Positions 7,948-16,723 of a stretch of DNA of 52,377 nt are shown here, one piece after another. Source of the DNA: Treponema sp. UBA4873 (GTDB lineage Bacteria; Spirochaetota; Spirochaetia; Treponematales; Treponemataceae); the NCBI GenBank assembly GCA_002399405.1, contig DHDP01000008.1, positions 1 to 52,377 of the forward strand, read 5' to 3'. How positions within the stretch are numbered: the stretch's first letter is position 1; every line of letters starts with the position of its first letter. A model generated the notes under the pieces. The model saw only the letters and a program-made list of their open reading frames with translations, was not told where the DNA came from and searched no databases. Made by a program: the position numbers and the translations under genes.

Positions 7948-8332
7948 AACAGCGCAGCACGGCTTTGAGGACGCGGAAGAAAAAGCAAAGCGCGCAGCTT
8001 TTATTAAAAAGACCGAAATGAAACACCGTTCGACGATTTTCATGATTGTCGCGAGCGTCGTCGAAATCATTGTGACGCTCGTCATCATGGTCGGTTTGTA
8101 TATTCTTGCGGCATGGCTTATCTACAAAGTGTTCAAATCGGCGTCGCCGCTTCCGTTCCAGATTGCGTATCCGCTCATTTTCATTCTCGGAATGATTCTC
8201 GGATTTATTGTCTACAAGCGGATTATGCGCTTCGGAATCGATAAATTCAATTTACGGGATAAACTGCGGCCCGATATTGCAGATCATTACCTTACGCGGA
8301 AAGAATGGAAAGATAAAAATAACAGAAAATAG
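7934..8332 (+). CDS. Small two-helix membrane protein, unknown function
   Basis: A 132-residue protein whose start (ATG at 7934, SD AAGGAGG) overlaps the last 14 bp of lspA, which indicates translational coupling. The N-terminal 35 residues are charged (MEENETAQHGFEDAEEKAKRA). Two transmembrane helices follow at about 36-66 and 76-96, then a basic tail. No family was recognised. Its place between lspA and mtnN, 12 bp before the latter, suggests one transcript, but gives no function. Confidence 0.65.
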   Translation: MEENETAQHGFEDAEEKAKRAAFIKKTEMKHRSTIFMIVASVVEIIVTLVIMVGLYILAAWLIYKVFKSASPLPFQIAYPLIFILGMILGFIVYKRIMRFGIDKFNLRDKLRPDIADHYLTRKEWKDKNNRK

Positions 8333-8344
8333 GCAGGCGGAATT

Positions 8345-9079
8345 ATGAGAAAAGTCGGCATAATAGGCGCGATGGATGTTGAGGTGCAGACGATTGTCGC
8401 TGCCATGACTTCTTCCGGCGGCACAGGCACGGCAAAGAAAATCGAATCGGCGAAGCTTTCGTTTTATGAAGGCGAACTTAACGGAATAAACACCGTCGCG
8501 GTAAAAAGCGGCGTAGGCAAGGTGAACGCGGCGCTCTGTGCGCAGCGCCTCATTCTTGAATTCGGCGTTACTCATATAATCAACACGGGGATTGCGGGCG
8601 CAGTGGCGCACGGTCTGGGCGTGTTCGACGTTGTCGTTTCCACCGACGCGGTGTATCACGACGTAGACGCGACGTGTTTCGGCTACAAACCCGGGCAGAT
8701 TCCGCAGATGGACGTATATCAGTTTCCTGCGGACAAACCGCTTGCGGCTGCTGCCGAAAAAGCGTTTGCGGCGACCGGATTCGCGAAGAAATACAAGCTT
8801 GTGAAAGGCCGCGTCGCTTCCGGCGATCAGTTTGTGTCGAGCGGAGAAATGAAGAACCGCATACGCGAAGCATGCGATCCCGCCTGCGTAGAGATGGAGG
8901 GAGCTGCGATAGCGCATGCATGCTGGCTTAACAATGTACCGTTCGTGATTATCCGCTCCATGTCGGACATGGCCGACGACGGCGAGGAAGCGGCAAGCGC
9001 GTTTAATGAAAAAACGTGCGCGGAGGAAAGCGCATCGATTGTCCTAGGAATGTTCGCCGCAGCGGATTTTTTAGCGTAA
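8345..9079 (+). CDS. mtnN: 5'-methylthioadenosine/S-adenosylhomocysteine nucleosidase
   Basis: MtnN (Pfs) removes adenine from MTA and SAH. Cleaving SAH gives S-ribosylhomocysteine, the substrate of LuxS encoded next. The 244-residue protein keeps the key residues: E13 in GAMDVE, the phosphorylase-type VKSGVGKVNAA and NTGIAGAV segments, E185 in VEMEG, and the catalytic Asp D208 in RSMSDMADD. An SD (GGCGG) precedes the ATG. mtnN and luxS are 44 bp apart on one strand, forming the complete activated-methyl detoxification pair. Confidence 0.95.
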   Translation: MRKVGIIGAMDVEVQTIVAAMTSSGGTGTAKKIESAKLSFYEGELNGINTVAVKSGVGKVNAALCAQRLILEFGVTHIINTGIAGAVAHGLGVFDVVVSTDAVYHDVDATCFGYKPGQIPQMDVYQFPADKPLAAAAEKAFAATGFAKKYKLVKGRVASGDQFVSSGEMKNRIREACDPACVEMEGAAIAHACWLNNVPFVIIRSMSDMADDGEEAASAFNEKTCAEESASIVLGMFAAADFLA

Positions 9080-9123
9080 TTCCCTGCCAGAATTTTTTTA
9101 TCAAACGGAATGGAGGTTCATTT

Positions 9124-9597
9124 ATGGAACAGAAAAAATACAATGTGGATTCGTTTAATCTGGACCACACGAAGGTGACGGCGCCGTTCGTGCGGCTCGC
9201 TTCCAAAAAGGTCGGTCCGAAAGGCGATGTCGTGACGAAATTCGACATCCGTTTTACGCAGCCGAACAAAGAATTCATGACGACCGGGACGGTACACACG
9301 CTCGAGCATCTTGTCGCCGAATACATCCGCGACGAAATGAACGGAGTCATTGATTTTTCACCGATGGGCTGCCGCACCGGTTTTTATTTTACGCTTTTCG
9401 GCGACCACGATGAGGCGTATATCGCGGAGCATCTGGTGAACGTGCTCAGGAAAGTCGCCGTGTGGGACAAACCCGTTCCCGCTACGACGGAAAAGGAATG
9501 CGGGAATTACAAAGACCACGATCTTGAAGGCGCAAAAAAAATGGCCGCCCGCTGGGTCGAAGGGATAGAGAAAAACGGCTGGAACTGCTATAAATAA
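9124..9597 (+). CDS. luxS: S-ribosylhomocysteine lyase LuxS
   Basis: LuxS splits S-ribosylhomocysteine into homocysteine and DPD, the precursor of autoinducer-2. The 157-residue length is normal. The metal site is complete: H58 and H62 in the HTLEH motif and C126 in ECGNYKDH. The ATG at 9124 follows a GGAGG SD. The gene follows mtnN. Whether AI-2 is used for signalling here, or LuxS only recycles SAH, cannot be judged; no Lsp-type receptor is in the window. Confidence 0.96.
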   Translation: MEQKKYNVDSFNLDHTKVTAPFVRLASKKVGPKGDVVTKFDIRFTQPNKEFMTTGTVHTLEHLVAEYIRDEMNGVIDFSPMGCRTGFYFTLFGDHDEAYIAEHLVNVLRKVAVWDKPVPATTEKECGNYKDHDLEGAKKMAARWVEGIEKNGWNCYK

Positions 9598-9621
9598 AAA
9601 TGAGCGGGAAGAGGAAAATTT

Positions 9622-9682
9622 ATGAACGGAAAAAAGAGGAAGGTAATGGATGAACACAGGTAAGACAGGAAGTAACGGATGA
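9622..9682 (+). promoter_or_regulatory. Tandem short leader ORFs before the DUF1538 gene
   Basis: Two overlapping short frames precede the DUF1538 start. 9622-9663 encodes MNGKKRKVMDEHR, and 9650-9682 encodes MNTGKTGSNG. The second stops at TGA overlapping the ATG of the main gene (ATGA). Each of the three ATGs has its own GGAA-type SD. The segments around 9639-9660 and 9667-9688 are near repeats (AGGAAGGTAATGGATGAACA versus AGGAAGTAACGGATGAACA), so the initiation region appears duplicated. Confidence 0.4.
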
Positions 9683-11184
9683 ACATAGTCCAGAAATTCA
9701 GGGAGACAGCTTTTTCTGTTCTACCGGTTATGGCAATTGTTTTTGTTTTGGGTCTGACGGCAGCGCCGCTGGGAATGAGTCTGATGCTGAGATTCCTTAT
9801 CGGAGGAATCCTTCTGATAATCGGTCTCACTGTTTTTCTGATAGGCGTGGATATCGGTATTTTACCGCTCGGTGAGCAGTGCGGTTCCGAATTAACAAAA
9901 AAACGAAATCTGCCGCTGCTGCTCATCGCTTCGTTTTTTATGGGGTTTCTTGTTACCGCCGCCGAGCCTGACATTCAGGTACTGGCGGACCAGGTGCGCA
10001 CCGTTTTTCCCCTTGTTAATAAACGGCTTTTTATAATAATGGTGGCTACGGGCGTCGGTCTGTTCATTATGATAGGTCTTCTCCGCACGGTGCTGCATCT
10101 TTCTTTAAAAATAATTCTTGCAATTTCATATGTAATAGTTTTTATTGTTGCTTTTTTCGGACCGCAGAGTTTTGTCGGCATCGGATTCGATTCAGGCGGC
10201 GCTACGACCGGGCCTATGACCGTACCGTTTATAATGGCGCTCGGCCTCGGCGTATCAGCCGTCCGGACAAAAACCGGCAAGGCGGACGAAGACTCGCAGA
10301 GCGACAGCTTCGGCCTCACGGGTATGGCGTCGGTCGGACCGATTCTGGCGGTTCTTCTGTACGGGTTTTTGTTATCCCATCATGTCGTTGCAACTCCTCA
10401 GGCGTCTGATTCTGGTTCCGGGGGAGCTGCCGTACTCGGGTTGAACGCCTTCATCCAGGTGCTGCCTTCCGTCACGAAAGAGGCCGCTTTGTCGCTTCTT
10501 CCGGTTGTCGCTCTGTTCGTTGTGTTTCAGATTCTGCTGCTTCACATGCCTCCGCATCAGGTAAAGCGTATGGTAACGGGTTTCATATACGCTTTCGTCG
10601 GACTCGTGATTTTTCTTACGGGCGTGAACGGCGGATTTATGGAAGCAGGCCGAAGACTCGGCGAACTGCTCGGCGCGCAGGCTTCGCAGTACGGGGGATG
10701 GTGGTCCGTTCTGCTGATTGGCACAGGACTGCTCATAGGGGCAGTCGTCGTGTGCGCGGAACCTGCAGTGTGGGTTCTGACCGATCAGGTTGAATCTATT
10801 TCCGGCGGCACAATAAAACGAAAAGCGCTTCTGGTGTTTCTTGCCGCCGGCGCCGCTGTTGCAATCGGGCTTGCGATGGTGCGCGCAATAAACGGATTCA
10901 GCATCATGTACATTCTTGTTCCGGGGTACATCATAGCGCTGCTTCTCATGCCGTTCTGTCCGAAAATTTTTACGGGGATCGCTTTTGATTCGGGAGGCGT
11001 CGCCTCGGGACCGATCAGCTCGACGTTCGTCCTTTCTTTCACGCTCGGGGCGTCGCAGGCCGGCGGCAGCAGCGGAGATGTGTTCGGCGTCATAGCGCTT
11101 ATTGCGATGATGCCGCTTATTGCGATACAGATTCTCGGTCTTGTGTTTAAACACAAAAATAGAAAAGGGGGTACTGAAAAATGA
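9679..11184 (+). CDS. DUF1538 family integral membrane protein (internally duplicated)
   Basis: A 501-residue polytopic protein, about 12-14 hydrophobic segments, made of two homologous halves. Each half carries an AEP box (VTAAEPDIQVLADQV near 93; VCAEPAVWVLTDQV near 357) and an FDSGG box (FDSGGATTGPMTVPF from 170; FDSGGVASGPISSTF from 436). This is the DUF1538 family; such a duplication is typical of transporters, but no substrate is known. The downstream gene starts inside its stop codon (ATGA) and encodes a double PII domain. PII proteins control transport and metabolism in response to nitrogen or energy, so this is likely a PII-gated transporter. Confidence 0.85.
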   Translation: MNIVQKFRETAFSVLPVMAIVFVLGLTAAPLGMSLMLRFLIGGILLIIGLTVFLIGVDIGILPLGEQCGSELTKKRNLPLLLIASFFMGFLVTAAEPDIQVLADQVRTVFPLVNKRLFIIMVATGVGLFIMIGLLRTVLHLSLKIILAISYVIVFIVAFFGPQSFVGIGFDSGGATTGPMTVPFIMALGLGVSAVRTKTGKADEDSQSDSFGLTGMASVGPILAVLLYGFLLSHHVVATPQASDSGSGGAAVLGLNAFIQVLPSVTKEAALSLLPVVALFVVFQILLLHMPPHQVKRMVTGFIYAFVGLVIFLTGVNGGFMEAGRRLGELLGAQASQYGGWWSVLLIGTGLLIGAVVVCAEPAVWVLTDQVESISGGTIKRKALLVFLAAGAAVAIGLAMVRAINGFSIMYILVPGYIIALLLMPFCPKIFTGIAFDSGGVASGPISSTFVLSFTLGASQAGGSSGDVFGVIALIAMMPLIAIQILGLVFKHKNRKGGTEK

Positions 11185-11828
11185 CAGCATTCAGTCTGCT
11201 TGTATGCGTCGTCCCGCACGACAGCGGGGAATTTATTACGCGGACAGCAACAGCGGCGGGTGCCGGTGGCGGTACCGTCGTTATGGGACGTAATATTACA
11301 TCAAACGGTCTGCTTCAGGCGCTTGCTCTCGGAGACACATCGAAGGATATAGTGTATATTCTTGTTTCCGAAGAACAGAAACAGGTTGTGTTAAAAGCGA
11401 TAGAGACGGCATCGGAAACGAAGCGCAGGGATTTCGGCGTACTTTTTACGATTGATTCGACGTATTTTATGAAGGCCGGCGTTGTTGCCGGAGGAGACGA
11501 TTATATGGCTCAGACAATGACTCATCAGATGATAACGGTGATTGCGAATAAAGGATATGCCGACGACATAATGGCTGCGGCGAAGAAAGCGGGCGCGGGC
11601 GGCGGCACTGTTATTAACGCACGCGGCACGGCTAAACCGGGCGACGCGAAATTTTTCGGTATGGAAATCGTACCCGAAAAAGAGATGCTTGTAATACTTG
11701 TCGGCGCAGAAAAGGTACAGGCCGTCCTTGATTCAATAAAAACACTTTCATGTCTTGAAAAACCGGGCAGCGGCATTGCGTTCTGCTGTCCGGCCGGCGA
11801 TTTTACCATGCTGGGCGGGAAGGAGTGA
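11181..11828 (+). CDS. Double-domain PII-like signal protein
   Basis: The 215-residue protein contains two PII (GlnB-like) ferredoxin folds in tandem. Each has the nucleotide-binding T-loop base: AGAGGGTVVMGR near residue 27 and AGAGGGTVINARG near 132. Both end with a VVLKAIE or VQAVLDSIK-type helix. PII trimers sense ATP/ADP and 2-oxoglutarate; two fused domains would change the assembly or asymmetry. The uridylylated tyrosine region is not conserved. The start overlaps the stop of the DUF1538 gene by 4 bp, so both products are made together and probably interact at the membrane. Confidence 0.85.
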   Translation: MTAFSLLVCVVPHDSGEFITRTATAAGAGGGTVVMGRNITSNGLLQALALGDTSKDIVYILVSEEQKQVVLKAIETASETKRRDFGVLFTIDSTYFMKAGVVAGGDDYMAQTMTHQMITVIANKGYADDIMAAAKKAGAGGGTVINARGTAKPGDAKFFGMEIVPEKEMLVILVGAEKVQAVLDSIKTLSCLEKPGSGIAFCCPAGDFTMLGGKE

Positions 11829-12844
11829 AGACGAGAGACTCCGTGCTTCGCGAACTGGCAGAACCTCGTACCGGCGACGGATTTGTGTCCGGTGAGGAAC
11901 TTGCCGCACGCTGCGGTATTTCACGCCAGGCCGTATGGAAAGCCGTGAACGTACTGCGCGCTCACGGTGCACGGGTCGATGCGGTGACGAACAGGGGGTA
12001 TCATCTTGCGGGAACGGGAAATATGCTTTCGCAGGAATCCGTCGCCGCTCTTGTTCCGTCCGGGGTCGGCGCGCATGTGAAGGTGTACGGGTCAATCGAC
12101 TCGACGAACGCGGAGGCGGGGCGCCTCTGCGCAGAAATTTCCGACGTACGTAAACTTAACGGCACGGTTATTATTGCGGAACAGCAGACTGCAGGGAGAG
12201 GCCGGCTCGGTCGTCCTTTTTTTTCACCCCCCGGTTCGGGTTTGTACCTGTCGATTATTTACGCACCGGAAAAAGGCATCAGCTCGCCCGCCGTGCTTAC
12301 GGCGTCGGCCGCCGTTGCCGTATGCCGGGCGCTGAAGATTGTGTACGGAGCGGACGCGTCCATAAAATGGGTGAACGACGTGTTTCTCCGCGGAAAAAAA
12401 GTATGCGGCATTCTTGCGGAAGGTGTGACTAATTTTGAAACGGGACGTATAGATTCCGCAGTCGTGGGAATCGGCATAAATATCCTGCCGGGAAGTTTTC
12501 CTCCCGAACTCGCGGATGTGGCGGGTGCGGTTCTCGACGGCGGAAACGCTGATACGAAACGCAGCGCTCTTGCCGCCGGCGTTATAACCGGCGTGCTCGG
12601 CATTTATACGGTCGGTGACGGCGGTATTGCGGCGGCGATGGAAGAATACCGCAGACGTTCCCTTCTTACCGGCATGACAATTACGGTAAGTCCCGTTATT
12701 AATCAGGCCGAAAAAAACTATACTGCCGTCGTTCAGGGCGTGACCGACGATGCAAAACTTATTGTAAAGACTGATGACGGTCTGGTGCGGACGCTTGAAA
12801 GCGGTGAGGTAACGCTTCGTTCCGGTTCTTTCGCGTTGCGGTAA
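11825..12844 (+). CDS. birA: Biotin ligase with N-terminal helix-turn-helix (BirA)
   Basis: BirA forms biotinyl-AMP and transfers biotin to carrier proteins such as acetyl-CoA or oxaloacetate decarboxylase subunits. An N-terminal HTH (residues about 20-45, GEELAARCGISRQAVWKAV) implies it also represses biotin genes. Ligase motifs are IDSTNAEA near 91, GRGRLGR at 124-130, the catalytic KWVND at 181 and VVGIGIN near 218. A C-terminal SH3-like domain completes the 339-residue class II form. Translation starts at GTG 11825 (SD AAGGAG), overlapping the PII stop by 4 bp. Coupling to the DUF1538-PII pair is curious and may only be operon convenience. Confidence 0.93.
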   Translation: MKTRDSVLRELAEPRTGDGFVSGEELAARCGISRQAVWKAVNVLRAHGARVDAVTNRGYHLAGTGNMLSQESVAALVPSGVGAHVKVYGSIDSTNAEAGRLCAEISDVRKLNGTVIIAEQQTAGRGRLGRPFFSPPGSGLYLSIIYAPEKGISSPAVLTASAAVAVCRALKIVYGADASIKWVNDVFLRGKKVCGILAEGVTNFETGRIDSAVVGIGINILPGSFPPELADVAGAVLDGGNADTKRSALAAGVITGVLGIYTVGDGGIAAAMEEYRRRSLLTGMTITVSPVINQAEKNYTAVVQGVTDDAKLIVKTDDGLVRTLESGEVTLRSGSFALR

Positions 12845-12890
12845 TACAGTGTGCATGTTATAATAACGGAACAAAAGGTTGGAGTAAGAT

Positions 12891-14591
12891 ATGAGCGAAC
12901 AGGAACTTGACCCTTCTATTGCTGCACTCCTTGCAGAGGCGGAAAAATCAAAACCTGAAGATGTCCCTGATGTCAAAGCCGTTGAAAAAGCGACCGGCGT
13001 TTTATCTTCCGGGAAAAAGAATCAGCCTGCGGCTGGTAATGATTTTTCAGCAAGAAACATCCATGATGTCGACTTGAGCATCAGGGAATTCGGACCTGCG
13101 GGAAAACTTCTGAACGACGCGCCTTCATCGGTTTTTGACGACAAGGCGTATTACAAAACCGCGCTTTCCGGGGAAAACGAAGCGGCACAGCGTGTTCACG
13201 TGCAGTTCTCAAAGTATCTTACAAGTCAGGACCCGAAAGACCGCTCCGTATACAGACAGAATATTATAAGTGCGTATTGGGAATTGCTGCGCGGCATGTC
13301 GCCGAAGACGGGAAGCGTGTCTCTGCCTTTGCCGAAACGGATGCTTATGCGTTTCGGCGTTCTGCTTCCGTCGCTGTTCAAACCGGAGCAGAAACTGTTT
13401 TTTTCCCGGATAATAACGGAGAATCGGACGGGCGAGCCCATATTGTATATGGACGAATGGTTCAAGGAAATTCTTTCGGGACGCATGAAGCCGTCGATGA
13501 CCGACGAGCCTGCCCATACGCCCAAAATTAATAAGACAGGGGACGAAGCTTCACTTGCGGAACAATCCCGTCTTTTGCAGCTGCAGTCGAAAAACTCCGG
13601 AAAACTTCAGAGTGCGGAAAATACGCTTACAATGAAAGAGCACGAACGCGATATGCTCGAGGTCGAACTCAAAAGGCTTATCGACGACATTTGCACGCAT
13701 CAGTCCCGCATCGGACTCGACCAGCACACTGAACCGTATACGGAAATACAGAAAAAGGAATTTTCCGACATAAGCGAAAAGCTGCATACTCTCTCCCGCA
13801 ACGACAAGGACCTTGCGAAGGCTCTTAAGGAATATGAAGAGGCGAAAGGCATATACGACAGTGTTCAGAATAAGCTGGCGGAAGGTCCCGATATTGTGGA
13901 GATGAATACCGGTGATCTCAAAACGGAGTTCGACACAGTCCGCCAGATGGCAAAAATTACTGTCGGCCGGCAGGGAAATCAGTTTCCGATTTTTACGCGC
14001 GAATTCTATCATTGCACGGAAAATGGAACCGGCACGCGCGAGAACGTGCTCGAAGTTCTGCGCTGGGTTGAGTCGGTTGACCCGGGAGCGTTCTGCCGCA
14101 TTCACAAAAACGTCCCCAACCGCATAATCCCGTACATTCTGCTCGTTCCGACGTACGGCGACAAGGGATTCTGCTGGCAGCCGTTCGACCGCTACAATCT
14201 TGTCACGAGCCGCGGCCGTATTGTTATTCCGATGTACCCGAAAGATCTGCGCATTGCCGTCCTTACGGCTGTTGCGGATCTCCGCTGGCAGGTTGCGAAG
14301 GAAAAGGCGTCGTACTACTGGATGGAAGAAGGCCTCACGGGCCAATATTATCAGTTTATAGACCGCCAGAAACTCAAGGGAGACCTTAAGCAGTTTTTCA
14401 TTGAGGATTACCTTCTGTGGATGATGAAAGAATCTACCGGCGTTCAGCGGCTCGATAAGGAAGTGCGCGGAATTTTCTGGCGCAACATGCCGTTCCCGAA
14501 GCAGCTGAAGGAAGAACTACGCAAGCGCAGTCTCGTGTACGATGAACTCTGCATCAAAGACAATAACAGGGAGATGTCGGACGGCTATTGA
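12891..14591 (+). CDS. Large conserved-looking soluble protein with coiled coil, unknown function
   Basis: I do not recognise this 566-residue protein. The first 70 residues are polar and low-complexity (DPSIAALLAEAEKSKPEDVPD). A compact region follows to about 215 (LPLPKRMLMRFGVLLPSLFKPEQKLFFSRI). Residues about 220-340 are heptad-rich and likely coiled coil. The C-terminal 220 residues form a domain rich in aromatics (ILLVPTYGDKGFCWQPFDRYN, YYWMEEGLTGQYYQF). No signal peptide or membrane segment is seen, so it is cytoplasmic. A TTATAAT-like -10 box (about 12858) and GGAG SD precede it. Its 3' end overlaps the convergent CPBP gene by 7 bp. Confidence 0.7.
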   Translation: MSEQELDPSIAALLAEAEKSKPEDVPDVKAVEKATGVLSSGKKNQPAAGNDFSARNIHDVDLSIREFGPAGKLLNDAPSSVFDDKAYYKTALSGENEAAQRVHVQFSKYLTSQDPKDRSVYRQNIISAYWELLRGMSPKTGSVSLPLPKRMLMRFGVLLPSLFKPEQKLFFSRIITENRTGEPILYMDEWFKEILSGRMKPSMTDEPAHTPKINKTGDEASLAEQSRLLQLQSKNSGKLQSAENTLTMKEHERDMLEVELKRLIDDICTHQSRIGLDQHTEPYTEIQKKEFSDISEKLHTLSRNDKDLAKALKEYEEAKGIYDSVQNKLAEGPDIVEMNTGDLKTEFDTVRQMAKITVGRQGNQFPIFTREFYHCTENGTGTRENVLEVLRWVESVDPGAFCRIHKNVPNRIIPYILLVPTYGDKGFCWQPFDRYNLVTSRGRIVIPMYPKDLRIAVLTAVADLRWQVAKEKASYYWMEEGLTGQYYQFIDRQKLKGDLKQFFIEDYLLWMMKESTGVQRLDKEVRGIFWRNMPFPKQLKEELRKRSLVYDELCIKDNNREMSDGY

Positions 14592-15337
14592 GCCGCCGAA
14601 TCATGCACTGCGATGAGTGCTGCCGCGGTTGAAAATACCGCCGCCGACCACAGCATCACTTCCGTGTTATGTTCCGGTATGAGAATAATCGTTCCGGCAA
14701 AAAGTATGTTCCATACGGCGCGCACGGCCGCCGCGTTCCAGACGCTTCCGCTTTTGTCGACTATAATCGATAAAAACAGTCCCTGTGCAAGGAAGAAAAC
14801 TGCGGCGCTGCATGCGTAACGGAATCCCGCTTTCTGCAGAATAATAAACAGCGCTGCCTGGACGACGGCCGGAAGAATGTCCGCCGCGGGAGTTCCCCAT
14901 CTGCGTCCGATCGCCGTTTTCATAATTCCGCGGTATACGCCCTCTTCCGCGACTGCCGTGCCGATTCCCGCAAAAAAGACAGTATACAATATGTCGGAAA
15001 GACTTCCGCTGAACGTGACCTGCGCGGAAGGTGCAAACCCCGCATACGCGGCGGCTGGGACAACGAACGCAGCAATAATCCAGCGCGCGGAAAGTTTTAC
15101 CGGGATAAGGCGGCACTGCTCCGTCGTTATGCCGGTTTTGCAGCCGAGCAGAAAAAGGCAGGTAAACGTAAACCACATGCAGAGAAATCCGCCGACCGGG
15201 TATGCGAATCCGGAAATCACCGTGACGAGCCGCTGCATTATAAAATTCGACAGAAAGTACGACGCGATCAGCGATGCGGCGGAAACAGCAACAGCGGCAA
15301 GCAGCTGTACAGGCGGATACTTTTCGGTAATTTCCAT
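14585..15337 (-). CDS. CPBP-family (CAAX protease/bacteriocin-processing type) membrane protein, degenerate
   Basis: A 250-residue polytopic protein with the first CPBP motif, AEEGVYRGIM (EExxxR), near residue 130. The usual second and third motifs (FxxxH and HxxxN) read FIILQ and RAVWN, so both catalytic histidines seem to be replaced. It may be a non-proteolytic family member. The ATG at 15337 is preferred to one at 15361, because that one lies in the -10 box of a good promoter (GTTCAA/ATCATA on the plus strand at 15380-15385 and 15357-15362, read as TTGAAC-17-TATGAT). A 7-bp 3' overlap with the convergent upstream gene is present. Confidence 0.7.
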   Translation of the reverse strand: MEITEKYPPVQLLAAVAVSAASLIASYFLSNFIMQRLVTVISGFAYPVGGFLCMWFTFTCLFLLGCKTGITTEQCRLIPVKLSARWIIAAFVVPAAAYAGFAPSAQVTFSGSLSDILYTVFFAGIGTAVAEEGVYRGIMKTAIGRRWGTPAADILPAVVQAALFIILQKAGFRYACSAAVFFLAQGLFLSIIVDKSGSVWNAAAVRAVWNILFAGTIILIPEHNTEVMLWSAAVFSTAAALIAVHDSAAQ

Positions 15338-15381
15338 GTATAACCCCGGTGAAGCTATCATATCCTATTGCCGGCGTTTGT

Positions 15382-16041
15382 TCAAACCGCAGCTGTCTTC
15401 TTCACCGGATGACGGATTACCGTGCGCAGTTTTTCCGGCGCGGTTTTGCGCGGATCGCCGAGGTATATTTCATGGTGCCGCCGCCCGTTCGTGAAGTCGG
15501 GTACGTATCCGTTTTCTTCCGCGAACGAGTGCATACGTCTGATGTCATCCGCCTCCGAGTCGTACGTGCCTGTATGCATAATCTGGACGCACAGTCCTTC
15601 GGCGAAAGTGACGAGCGCCGTTGAGGATAAATCGACGCCGCTTTTTTTCTTCAGAAGCGCTTCCTTTGCGCGTTCGAATACTTCCTGCGTAACAAATTCC
15701 GGCTGACGGATAAAGCTCGTCCATACGAATTTATTTTTGTCGATGATTCTGAGCCCGTCGTAATCGAACCCGCCGTCGCCGAGCATCCAGAATCCTTCGA
15801 GCGGCGGAACGACGTAGTCGAAATATCCCGCAGGCTGCGTGCCCGACATTTTGCTCATCTTGATTGAGTACGAGAGTCCGTACAGTACTTCCATCGCGTT
15901 TTTGTATGCCGCGCACGTGTTCGGGTCGCCCGTTCCGTTAACCGCGATGCAGGTGATTTCCGGAACGTCTATGACGACCGGTTTTTTCGGCGGCAGGTAC
16001 AAATCCCTGTACTCTTTTTTAAAATCAAATGTGTCCGACAT
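15382..16041 (-). CDS. GyrI-like small-molecule-binding domain protein
   Basis: The 219-residue protein has features of stand-alone GyrI-like/SOUL-type effector-binding proteins: PKKPVVIDVPEITCIAVNGTGDPN at the start, YSIKMSKMS, YFDYVVPPLEGFWML, a conserved EGLCVQIMHTGTYDSEADDI and GRRHHEIYLGDPRKTAPEKLRTVIR at the end. Such proteins bind hydrophobic or cationic small molecules, sometimes as drug sinks. The ATG at 16041 has an AGGAGGAG SD, so more upstream in-frame starts are not needed. It is the last gene of a minus-strand group with DJ-1/PfpI, GNAT and WYL-regulator genes. Confidence 0.85.
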   Translation of the reverse strand: MSDTFDFKKEYRDLYLPPKKPVVIDVPEITCIAVNGTGDPNTCAAYKNAMEVLYGLSYSIKMSKMSGTQPAGYFDYVVPPLEGFWMLGDGGFDYDGLRIIDKNKFVWTSFIRQPEFVTQEVFERAKEALLKKKSGVDLSSTALVTFAEGLCVQIMHTGTYDSEADDIRRMHSFAEENGYVPDFTNGRRHHEIYLGDPRKTAPEKLRTVIRHPVKKTAAV

Positions 16042-16093
16042 ATAACATCTCCTCCTGATAAGTATAAAACTCCGCGTCAGCGGTGCATCATTC

Positions 16094-16723
16094 TTATTGC
16101 TGCACAGACAGTGACTGCATGAGCCTGTAAAAATATACCGGCTCGTTCGTGAGATACAGGTTTTTCCACGCTTCAAGCGTGTCGGGACGGAATACGTGCA
16201 GCAGTTTCAGTATTTCATACGCAAACAGAAGAGGTGCCTGTCCCGACGCGGTCACGAGGTTCCGGTCCGAAACGGCAGAATCCTGTACATACAACGGTTC
16301 ACCGGTATAAGACGGGACGGTCTGTTTTAAAAACGAAACGTCGTTGCTTGTGTGCTTTCTGCGGTTCAGCGCGCCTGTCCGTGCAAGTCCTGCCGTTGCT
16401 CCGCATATGGCCGCGACGGGCAGCTCTGCCTGTATCCGTTTGTCCGCAATTTCAAGAATACGGTCGTGTACGGGTGACAGCCATGTATCTGCGCCGGGAA
16501 GAACAAGCATGTCGCCGTCTTTCAGTACGATATCGTCGACCGTACAGTCGGGAATGATTTTCATGCCGCCCATCGTTGTTACCGGTTCGTCCGTCATTCC
16601 GGTCTTCACGATTTTACAGTCTGTTCTTTTATCGGCGAAGAACCGTTTTGAATACAGTTCGGCAGTCAGAAATGCGATTTCCCAGTCTGCCAGCGTATCC
16701 GTCACATATAAAAAGACGGTCAT
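16094..16723 (-). CDS. DJ-1/PfpI superfamily protein
   Basis: A 209-residue class I glutamine-amidotransferase-like fold. It has LYVTDTLADWEIAFLTAEL at the start with the conserved Glu (E15), a LVLPGAD strand-loop near 74, and the nucleophile elbow AAICGATAGLA with C107. Members include chaperones, glyoxalases, amidases and repressor-like proteins, and sequence alone does not tell which. The ATG overlaps the stop of the upstream GNAT gene by 4 bp (ATGA), so the two are translationally coupled. Confidence 0.88.
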   Translation of the reverse strand: MTVFLYVTDTLADWEIAFLTAELYSKRFFADKRTDCKIVKTGMTDEPVTTMGGMKIIPDCTVDDIVLKDGDMLVLPGADTWLSPVHDRILEIADKRIQAELPVAAICGATAGLARTGALNRRKHTSNDVSFLKQTVPSYTGEPLYVQDSAVSDRNLVTASGQAPLLFAYEILKLLHVFRPDTLEAWKNLYLTNEPVYFYRLMQSLSVQQ

